Shown here one piece after another: positions 56,256 to 64,000 of a stretch of DNA of 64,000 nt. This stretch comes from Cordia subcordata (taxonomy: Eukaryota; Streptophyta; Magnoliopsida; Boraginales; Cordiaceae), in NCBI GenBank assembly GCA_028554755.1, contig JAPTOF010000015.1, forward strand, positions 5,332,001 through 5,396,000, in the 5' to 3' direction. Both the position numbers and the translations under genes were made by a program. Position 1 is the first letter of the stretch; every line of letters begins with the position of its first letter. The notes beneath the pieces are model-generated. The model did not search any database and had not been told where the DNA came from. It saw nothing but the letters and a program-made list of their open reading frames with translations.

Positions 56256-58125
56256 TGTAGGATCGATATTATTAAGTGTGGTGTATCCTAGTCCATATTT
56301 TCCAAATTACAACTAAGAAAACATGCTAGGAAAATAAAATAACCACATTGCACACACAAGAACATGCTCAAGAACATATAGAATATAACTAGTACTTGCA
56401 AAAATATATAAAGCTAACCTCTTGAAGCGTGGGGCCTTTGATGAAGCTAAAACCGGTTACAAGCTTTGTTCCCATTCACGAACAAGGCCACAAAAAATTT
56501 ACTATAAGGGTGTCGCAATAGGCAACTCCCCAGTCTTTTTCCCTATGATTAAAGAGACTTATCTTAAGAGAATAGCCTCTTATGTGGGAAGAAGCAAAGT
56601 AATATGCTCTTGAGAAACTAGAGCAAAAATCACACAATAAGTGTGTACCATGTGTTGTAGTATTTTCTTGCCAAAAAGGAAGAAATCAACTACAAAGTGG
56701 AATACATAAAAGGTGTAGGGTCTTGTCTATTTATAGAAAGAACCTTGGCACCTAAAGTTGCTAAACTTTCAATGTGGGAGAAAATTTCCATGTAATATTT
56801 CCTTTATGTAACTTGTCAATCTTGTCTTGGAAGACTTGTGCAAGTTGTCCACTTGTCTTGGAAGACTTAGGCCAAGCCCATTATCCAAGTCCAACACATA
56901 GTCCATAATCCATGTGGAGGCCCAAGCCCAATAGGAAACCATCCTAGCCTAATTAGGTTATTTTGGACTCTAAAGAAAGACCAAACCCAATTTCAAGCTT
57001 TGGCCCAATAAGGCTACTACCACAATATGGAATTTGCTCTTTCAAGATTACTCTCTCAAAGTCATTTCAACTAAGGAAGGGACCAAGAAGACACAATTAT
57101 CATTGGCTTCCAAAAATAATTAAAAATATCCTTGCCCGATCTAGGCGACATAATAATTATTTTTAACTCCGATCTATTCCACCATAAGATCAAAGTTGCA
57201 CTCCAAGAATAATTGCCATTACCCAAAAGCTTATCACAAAAGAATGTGAACTTTGTCTTTGACCTACTAAATAACTGACCATAATGCCCCTCTATGTATA
57301 CCCACAGCTAAGACCGGTCCTTTGGCCTGTGTACTATCACCTCCTTAGCTGTATCTTTTTCCGTTGGGTTTCTTGTCCAATTGCCAACCATCCTTGGTCA
57401 TGGAATCTCTTGTTCTCGGGAGCGACCCTCAAGCCATATGACAGACACACCTATAAAGGTAGTATCACTAGATCTAGATTCGGATGATAAATTTGGACAA
57501 TCCCAAAGGGGGCACATAGATTCCATTTTTGCATATACATGTTCTAATTAATTAGAACTTAGCACTCAATACACAAGGCTGTTGATCCTAATAAAATAAG
57601 ATCTCACCCACAGTGAATCAAAGTACTAAACCCTAACTTCATTAGTTCATCCACATATACTCAAGATTAAGAGCAATGATCATTTAGTAGCAGTGAGTGT
57701 CTTGTTTTCTTTCTTTGATAGTACGTCTCTAGAAAACATACTCACAATGGTCCTATCCAATACGTGACACACGTACTATTGAGACAAATCCAGAAAGTCC
57801 TTCCAATAACCTAGGTAGATCACCATCAAAGAGGAGACTTGCTCAATATAACCTTATCCTAGTAGAGTGCCCAACACTACTATTTGGTTATGGATTCAAT
57901 TTATGACGTGACTAAATCTAGACTTGGACCTACTGTGCGTCCAGCCTCACTGCGCACCCAAGTCATTAGTGCAAGTCAAAGGACCTTCATACATGCATCG
58001 ATAAAAACATAACAGAGATTATATGTAAGAAACTCATAATGCCATTTAACAAAAATATGATTATACATTGTTTCATATCCAAAATGTCATGAACGAGTGA
58101 GCTTTAGGGCATACTAATCCTGACA
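56256..58125 (-). mobile_element. solo LTR (1.9 kb) inside MULE-2
   Basis: Flanked by the perfect 5-bp duplication AGGGG (56251-56255 and 58126-58130). The plus strand starts TGTAGG and ends CCTGACA, so TG...CA on either strand. No coding domain. Read on the minus strand it matches the repeat at 9408-11390 in the same order for most of its length, which sets the relative orientation only. The parent family's internal region is not in the window, so the lineage is unknown. Confidence 0.82.
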
Positions 58126-58156
58126 AGGGGGAGGGGGTATTTATAGCCAAAATAAA

Positions 58157-58401
58157 TGATAAGTCACCTACCGTTCGGTAGGTGACTTACCGAAAATCAT
58201 AATGGCCCTACCGTTTTTTTTTTTGAATTTTAACGCATCCCGGTAAAATAGTAAACGGTAAGTCACCTACCGTTTCTGTGCTTTTTTCGGTAGGTGACTT
58301 ACCGAAAGTATTTAAATTCCCAACGGCTTTTTTAAACTTTTTTTATTCCCGGAATTAATGGAAACGGTAAGTCACCTACCGTTTCGGTAGGTGACTTACC
58401 G
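58157..58401. repeat. cluster of six 17-bp palindromic sites, right end of MULE-2
   Basis: CGGTAAGTCACCTACCG or its complement begins at 58157 (as GATAAGTCACC...), 58176, 58256, 58288, 58365 and 58385, plus a half site near 58206. It mirrors the left cluster. Confidence 0.88.
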
Positions 58402-58486
58402 AAGAGGGTATTTTTGCAAACGATTTTAAAACTAGGGTATTTTTGCAATAATTTTTTAAAAAAAGGGTAAAATTAAAAATTTTCCG
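58365..58486. repeat. right TIR of MULE-2
   Basis: Reverse complement starts GGAAAATTTTTAATTTTACC and matches the left TIR through the palindrome pair. Confidence 0.93.
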
Positions 58487-59955
58487 CTTTGCAACGTGAT
58501 GATGCACTTAGGCATGGAGCTTGCAATGTCCAACATGTTAATTCTCATCAACAAAATCAGCAACCTTGGAGCACTAACAAGGATTGGCAAGGCACCTTTG
58601 TTGGTAACCTTACTCACTCTACTAAGCTTGAATACGTTGATCCTTATGTTGAGAATGATTTCATTGGGGCTATCCCACCCGAGGAAGTTTATCTTGAAGG
58701 TGATGATCATTACAAATATTGTCTAATTGGTCAATTCATTGGGGAAGCCCCTCCTTTCCTCCTTATTAGAAGAATGGTTGATGTTCATTGGAGAACTTTT
58801 GGAAATGTTGAAATTAAGTCCGCTGAAAATGGGCTCTTTGTGTTCAAATTCGAGAATGAAATTTATTGTGAGCAAGCTCTTGAGCAAATGTGGCATGTGA
58901 ATCATCGCCCCATTTTGCTTAGAAGGTGGGATTCAAATGCTCAACTCATGCACTTTAGCTGGGAAAAAGTTCCACTTTGGGTTAAGCTCCATAATGTGCC
59001 GTGCTCATTAATCACTAGAAGAGGGCTTAGTTATGTGGCTAGTACTCTTGGCATACCAATTCAAATAGACAAATTAACGGAATCTCGAACCTTTGTGGGA
59101 TTTGCTCGTGTTTGGATTGAGATGGACCTTTCCAAGAATCTCCCAGATTTTACATTTGTGAAACTTAGGAATAGAGAATGGGCAAAGATTAAAGTGGAAT
59201 ATGCTTGGAAGCCCGTGGTGTGTTCCACTTGCAAGATTGTTGGTCATAGTCTTTCTTCATGTCCAAATGCTACTCGAGTTAATGCACCCCGACAAGCTCC
59301 TCGAGTTGAAAAGAAAGAGGGTGAATGGAAGAATTCCAATCCAAAGAAAGTTTGGAGGAAAACTTCAAATGTGAATCTGACACCATTTGCAAGTGTTGCC
59401 CTCAAGCCTATGGTTGATAGTGCTTCAAATGAGACCAACGGCATTTTGGCCTCAATGCCTAAAAGTTCCATAGAGGGCAATCATTTTGCTGCCCTTGATG
59501 TTAATGAGGATATCTCTAATGTTGTAGAGAGAATGGAAAATCATATGGCTATTTCGCCCCAAGAGGGAAACAATGAAGAAATTTTAGAAAATCTTGAAGT
59601 TGCTGCTGCCCATGGAGATAAAATAGAAAATATTGTTGGGATTGGGGAAGACAGTGCATTTTTGGAGGAGGCACAGCGTGAACAACCGGATGATGATCTT
59701 TCACCACCTGTTTGTTGAGGAATCTCTTTTCTTTGCTTGTTCTCCTTTTCTTTTTGCTTTGGAAGCTGGATGTTTTTCATCTTTGCTTTTGATGTTTTGT
59801 TCCTTGGAAGTTGTCTTTGATCTTCTTACCCCTCAAAGCCTTGATTTTGGATGCCTTGTTTTAGTGGCTTGAGGGGTTTTGACATGGATTGTACCAAATT
59901 GCAATTAATAAAATACTCACTTAATTCGCAAAAAAAGAAGAAGAGATAAATGACT

Positions 59956-60540
59956 TTATATGCACAAAAAAAAATCACGATTTTTATGAAAATAATGCAA
60001 ATATACCCTAAATAAAGAATAAAACAAGAAAAACCAAACTTCCATACCCCTAAACCTAAACTTTACTTGTCCTCAAACAAATAAAACAAGATTACACAAC
60101 AAGCAAATAATAATGCAAAGCATGTAAGGGTGGTGGGGACGGGGTAGATAAAGAGGGGAACAAATGGAGAAAGGATAGATACAACATTGTGTTCTTTTTA
60201 GAGATCTTCATGCCAATAATTAAGGATTTGACTACTATCCCTGTTTCTTATCAAACAACAAACACTCACAAAATACAAGGATTAGTAGCATTGTCATGCA
60301 AACTTGCATTACCATGTGTAATTGATAACAAGGTGTATCCCAAAAGGATTGGGACCGGGATCAACACTTGTGAGGGTTTAAAAAGAAAGAAAATGAAAGA
60401 AAATAAAACAAAGAACAAAAATACCAAAATTAACCTAGATTGCCTCCTAGTAGCGCTAACCACCACGCCGTCAGCCAAGCGATCACCAACTCATCCTAAT
60501 TCTCCATAGATAGGGTCTTGAAGCTCAATGGTCTTTACAT
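59956..60540 (-). other. Athila-like 3' noncoding region, right part
   Basis: Continuation of 48294-49130 after the LINE. A-rich with no ORF of note. It lies between the LINE target site and the end of the integrase reading frame. Confidence 0.55.
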
Positions 60541-60578
60541 GAGCCATGCTTGGGTCAAATGCATGCTTCAGGCATTGT

Positions 60579-61520
60579 TCATTTTATGATCATCTCTCGG
60601 CCATCCTTCAAGTTTCTTATCCTTACAGCTTCAGAAAGGTATGCCATAATCACCTTATACGGATCATCCCATCTTGTCTTCAACTTTCCTAGAAAGAGCT
60701 TTAAATGAGGGTTAAATAACAAAACATTATTGGAAGGAGAGAAAGACTTCCTAAGAATGTGTCTATTATGCACCTTCTTCATCCTATCCTTATCGAGCTT
60801 AGCATTCTCATATGCCTCAAATCTAAGCTCTTCAAACTTAGCTAGGTCTAGCTTTCTTTTCTCACCAGTCAAAGCCAAATCAAACTTTAGGGCTTTGATA
60901 GCCTAATAAGCTCTATGCTCTAACTCAACCGACAAGTGACAACCTTCCAATACACTAGCCTATATGGGGACATGTCAATGGGAGTCTTAAAAGTGGTACA
61001 GTAGGCCCACAAAGCATCACTTAACCTACATAACCAATCTTTCCTATCCGGCCTTACCGTTTTCTCTAAGATGGACTTTATCTCCGTATTGGACACTTCA
61101 ACTTGTCTACTAGTTTACGGGTGATATGGGGTAGCAACCTTATGGTTGACTAAATATCTTCTCAACAAAGTCTAGAGTGTCCTATGGCGAAAATGTTGGC
61201 CACTATCATTAATCAAGACCCTAGGGACTCCAAATCTAGAGAAAATGTTCTCCTTAATGAACTTAACAACAACTCTATGGTCATTAGTGCAAATTGCCTT
61301 AACCCATTTGCACACATAATCCACATCCACTAAAATATATTGGTACACAAAGGAAGGTGGAAATGGACCCATGAAATCAATGCCCCAAACATCAAATAAT
61401 TCACAAGAAAGAATAGAGGATAAAGACATTATATCCCTCCTAGAAATGGACACAGATTGCTGACATCTAACACATCTCCTACAAAAATCTAGGGCATCTC
61501 TAAAGACTGTGGGCTAGAAA
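60579..61520 (-). pseudogene. Athila-like integrase, broken
   Basis: Minus strand: the zinc-finger end RRCVRCQQSV (about 61470), then the core ELFDVWGIDFMGPFPPSFVY (first Asp), YVCKWVKAICTNDHRVVVKF, FGVPRVLINDSGQHF (second Asp) and the Glu region of a [13 protein letters not shown] block after a stop. The C-terminal part (60878-60579) reads LDLAKFEELRFEAYENAKL, ILRKSFSPSNNVLLFN and KTRWDDPYKVIMAYLSEAV, with GEVIKLL-like Gly/Trp spacing in the last block. Several stops interrupt it. Confidence 0.8.
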
Positions 61521-61811
61521 AATCCACTCTATAAGACCTTAGCGGTGGTCTTCTTGCCATTAAAGTGACCTCTATAACCCTTACTGTGACACATACTTAA
61601 TATGCTCTCAAACTCATTCTCAAGCACACATCGACGAATCACTTGATTTGCATAAACCTTGAAGAGATAAGGATCCTCCTAAAAGAAATGTCTAACCTGC
61701 AATAGGAACCTATCTTTCTCTCTCTCTTCTCCCAGTGGAAGGGTAAACGTCCTAAGGCAAGATAATCACTATGTGCACAAACCATGATGTGTGGTGAGAA
61801 ATGGCAAATAA

Positions 61812-62360
61812 CTACTCATCAGGAAAGGAATCACGAAAGGGGAGAGAATCACTGGAGGACTTAGTAATGAGATGGGATAGATAGCCCGCAACTAAATTTT
61901 CACTACCCTTCTTGTCCTTAATTTCAACATCGAAATCTTGAAGAAAGAGTATCCACCTAATCAAGCAGGGTTTAGACTCTTTCTTAGCTAGGAGGTACCT
62001 CAAAGCCACATGATCGGTGTACACTATGACCTTGGACCCTAGGATATATGACCTAAACTTGTCAAGTGAGAATACTACCACTAAAAGCACTTTTTCCATA
62101 ATGGTGTAATTCTTTTGAGCCTCATTCAAAGTCTTACTAGCGTAGTAAACAACATTGGGCAGCTTAGCCTTTCTTTGGCTAAAATAGCTCCTATAGCATA
62201 ATCAGATGCATCATACATGATCTCAAAAGGGAGACTATAATTAGATGGGTAGATGATAGGTGAAAAGGACAATAAGGATTTAAGCCTATCGAATGCTCTA
62301 AGACACTCATCATCAAACTCAAATGGGACATCTTGTGCTAAAAGCCTGAGCAATGGTCAT
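61812..62360 (-). pseudogene. Athila-like RNase H region
   Basis: Two overlapping frames. 62353-62126 reads VPFEFDDECLRAFDRLKSLL and [17 protein letters not shown] (an Asp of RNase H). 62129-61812 reads [40 protein letters not shown] and LRW-type [16 protein letters not shown]. This is the normal RT/RNase H junction of Ty3/gypsy elements. A frameshift joins the two. Confidence 0.85.
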
Positions 62361-63110
62361 GCTATGTGACTAAAATCTTTAATGAACCTATGGTAGAACC
62401 CTGCATGTCCTAGGAAAGATCTCACATCTCTAACACTCCTAGGAATGGCCAACTTCTCAATGATCTCTACCTTAGCTAGGTCAACTTGAATACCCTTGAA
62501 AGGCATTACATGACCCAAGACTATGCCTCTTTACACATGAAGTGAGATTTCTCCCAACTAAGCACTAAGTTCTTCTCAACATATCGGTTTAAGACTAAAG
62601 AGATATGACTAAGGCGTTCATCAAAGCTATCTCCAAAGACTAAAAAATCATCCATGAATATCTCTAAGTGCTTCTCAATCATATCGCTAAAAATAACCAT
62701 CATACACCTTCGAAACATCTCAGGCGCATTGCAAAGACCGAAAGATATCCTTCTATAGGCAAAAGTGCCATAAAGACAAGTAAAGGTGGTCTTCTCCTAG
62801 TCCTCATAGAACATGGGGATCTGATTGTACCCTGAATACCTATCTAGAAAACAATAGTAGCTATGCCCAGCTACTCTATCTAATATCTGGTCTAGGAAGG
62901 GCAAGGGGAAATGATCTTTTTTAATTCTTGAGTTGAGCTTTCTATAGTCAATACAAACTCTTCATCCTGTAGGAGTACATGTAGGAATAAGCTCTCCTCT
63001 CTCATTCTCAACTACCATGATCCTTGACTTCTTAGGAACTACCTGGACGGCATTAACTCACTTACCATTAGAGATCGGATAAATGATGCCACATCTAAAA
63101 GACTAATTAT
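62361..63110 (-). pseudogene. Athila-like reverse transcriptase, broken
   Basis: Minus-strand order: VVPKKSRIMVVENERGELI (about 63040), VCIDYRKLNSRIKKDHFPLP (about 62930), YYCFLDRYSGYNQIPM, a stop after YED, then TTFTCLYGTFAYRRISFGLC, MFRRCMMVIFSDMIEKHLEI and the catalytic FMDDFLVFGDSFD (about 62630). FMDDF-VFG is the Athila-type spelling. Stops replace Trp before VCIDYRKLN and Gln after YED, again of the C-to-T kind. The Asp pair remains. Confidence 0.87.
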
Positions 63111-63299
63111 CTATTTCTTTATAACTGTAATCATATGTGGGTTCAGTCATCTTTGCATCTCGCTCAAGGGAACTACTCCATTCTCAAGGTGTATCCTATG
63201 CATACAAGTCGAAGGATCTATACCTCTCAAACCTTTAATCTTTCACCCTGTGGCCTTTCTATGGTATCTAAGGATTCCTAAGAGATGCTCCTCGTGCTC

Positions 63300-63900
63300 T
63301 CTAGACAAATCAGAATCTAAGATGACTAGAAGAGTCCCATTAGGTCCTAAGAATGCATACTTTAAATGCTCGGGAAGCGGTTGGAGCTCTAAAGATGGGG
63401 TAGACTCAACGAAAGGGGGATCAACCTCAATATCATCATGGATGCCAGAAAATGGAACTAAAGGAGTGACCTCAAGTGACGTTTCAGGCCTAGCATCCTC
63501 AACTATGGATGTGGAAGCTACACATTTTCACATTAAGGCCTCTAAATCAAAGCTAGTTAAGATGTCCGCAAGCTTTCTCAATTCCTCATTATCAGTCATA
63601 GTATTCTCAACAAACTCAACACATGAATCAATCACATCAATTCTAAAACATTCTTCTTCATCCTTATCTACACCTACACTAGCTTTATTCACAGCCTCTA
63701 CTACTTTCATGGTGGTCCTCAAATTCCCAAACTTAATTTCTAACAACCTCGACTTAAAAGGGATGACTACGTCTGTAGTGGTAAGGAAGGGGTGCAAAAA
63801 AACGGGTGTAGCATGCCTAAAGTCTTGACCGACATCCACGTCTAAAACTATGAAATCTACGGGGTACACAAACTCGCCAACTGAACCATAACATCCTGGA
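63300..63900 (-). pseudogene. Athila-like protease-proximal region of Pol
   Basis: The minus strand from 63869 reads YPVDFIVLDVDVGQDFRHAT, PVFLHPFLTTTDVVIPFKSR and LLEIKFGNLRTTMKVVEAVN. This corresponds to the tail of the Athila aspartic protease (PADFIVLD-type block, then a degraded L-GRPFL-T) and the acidic linker before RT. The active-site DTG-like part would lie beyond 63900 or outside the window. The plus-strand ORF here is a shadow. Confidence 0.65.
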
Positions 63901-64000
63901 TTATACCTTTAGGTCTACGCTCGGATCTATTAGCTAGCTAAAGTGTAACATAAGTGGGTGATAAATGACATATACCTTGTTGCTGATGAATGAAGTCAGG

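Larger units (their letters stand above)
50574..58486 (+). mobile_element. MULE-2: Mutator-like transposon with transposase and PMD genes
   Basis: TIRs of about 120 bp (50574-50693 and 58365-58486, roughly 94% alike by eye) are flanked by GCTTTTCAA (50565-50573) and GCTTTGCAA (58487-58495), a 9-bp target duplication with one change. The length is 7.9 kb, including a nested 1.9 kb solo LTR. It carries a nearly complete transposase (plus), a convergent PMD gene (minus), a satellite-like array and 14 palindromic 17-mers in the subterminal regions. It belongs to the same general type as MULE-1, but the TIR sequences are unrelated. Confidence 0.93.
49240..59718 (+). pseudogene. LINE ORF1 (DUF4283 and zinc knuckle), interrupted by MULE-2
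   Basis: The likely start is ATG at 49240 (MPKKKYHTSSRKSARIKA). A frameshift around 49460 leads into the frame open from 49473 (MDFSSPCSAMVSSPHKLGSS) to 50573. MULE-2 intervenes; coding resumes at 58496 in the same frame once one 9-bp duplication is removed (LQAF then QRDDALRHGACN). The C-terminal half has DUF4283-type sequence (YKYCLIGQFIGEAPPFLLIR, WRTFGNVEIKSAENGLFVFK, HFSWEKVPLWVKLHNVP) and a knuckle CSTCKIVGHSLSSC (about residue 245 of the second part). It stops at 59716-59718. Plant L1 ORF1 proteins with this architecture bind element RNA. The long Ser/Asn-rich N-terminal part has no recognised domain. Confidence 0.85.
49131..59940 (+). mobile_element. L1-type LINE with ORF1 only, split by MULE-2
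   Basis: Bounded by the perfect 15-bp duplication AAGAGATAAATGACT (49116-49130 and 59941-59955). The 3' end is CGCAAAAAAAGAAG after AATAAAA near 59909. Without MULE-2 it is about 2.9 kb and consists of a short leader, ORF1 and a 3' untranslated region of about 220 bases. No endonuclease or reverse transcriptase ORF follows ORF1, so it must have moved using another LINE's enzyme. It sits in the 3' noncoding part of the Athila-like element. Confidence 0.87.
46403..64000 (-). mobile_element. Athila-like Ty3/gypsy element, 3' part, runs out of the window
   Basis: Minus orientation: 3' LTR at 46403-48293, then 3' noncoding region 48294-49130 plus 59956-60540, then integrase, RNase H, RT and protease regions up to the right edge. 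The two halves are split by a LINE whose target duplication AAGAGATAAATGACT appears at 49116-49130 and 59941-59955, which shows they belong together. The RT spelling FMDDFLVFG and the ~1.9 kb LTR fit the Athila lineage. Gag and the 5' LTR lie outside. The left-flank duplication candidate is ccaaa (46398-46402). Confidence 0.8.

Noticed and set aside
63250..63828. 192-codon plus-strand ORF at the right edge
   Set aside because: Ser-rich antisense shadow of the Athila protease-linker region, which has family motifs on the minus strand.

Overview
This window is nuclear DNA of a flowering plant, and almost all of it is transposable elements inserted into one another. The plant call rests on the element families: a Ty3/gypsy element of the Tat type with an antisense gene, a Ty3/gypsy element of the Athila type, a SIRE-like and a small Ale/Hopscotch-like Ty1/copia element, two Mutator-like (MULE) transposons that carry a plant mobile domain (PMD) gene, an L1-type LINE with a DUF4283 ORF1, a tRNA-derived SINE and a pararetrovirus-like fragment. 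I recognised no ordinary host gene and cannot name the species.

Layout. 1-4316: AT-rich flank with a broken pararetrovirus movement-protein-like ORF (minus), microsatellites and a divergent repeat. 4322-27287: a Tat-like gypsy element (plus; target duplication gttag/gttgg) with degenerate gag-PR-RT-RH-IN, 40-bp tandem repeats and a spliced antisense gene. It is interrupted by a ~2 kb repeat (about 9408-11390) and by a complete SIRE-like copia element (15410-25200, minus; duplication agtaa/agcaa). 27293-30152: AT-rich flank with a SINE bounded by a 16-bp duplication and MITE-like palindromes. 30158-42797: a small copia element (minus; duplication catat). Its protease region holds a 1.4 kb composite insertion that includes a 728-bp inverted copy of its own integrase segment. 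Its 5' leader holds MULE-1 (35888-42513), which in turn holds a 2.1 kb solo LTR (36090-38185). 42803-46402: AT-rich DNA, then a fragment resembling the Tat antisense gene. 46403-64000 and beyond: an Athila-like element (minus) running off the window. It contains an ORF1-only LINE (49131-59940), which contains MULE-2 (50574-58486), which contains another solo LTR (56256-58125).

How the parts relate. Every gene seen belongs to a mobile element, and nearly all are disabled by stops, frameshifts or insertions. Many stops look like CAA/CAG/CGA to TAA/TAG/TGA or TGG to TGA/TAG changes, as expected after cytosine methylation and deamination. The best-preserved coding units are the SIRE-like gag, RT-RNase H and an extra 3' ORF, the LINE ORF1 (in frame once MULE-2 is removed) and the second half of the MULE-2 transposase.

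Most unusual signals: the apparently perfect 728-bp inverted repeat and its insertion scar; a 16-bp palindrome shared by LTRs of unrelated families; fourteen 17-bp palindromic sites at the ends of MULE-2; convergent transposase/PMD gene pairs in both MULEs; and a SIRE-like element with a plant-transposon-type ORF where an env-like gene is usual.
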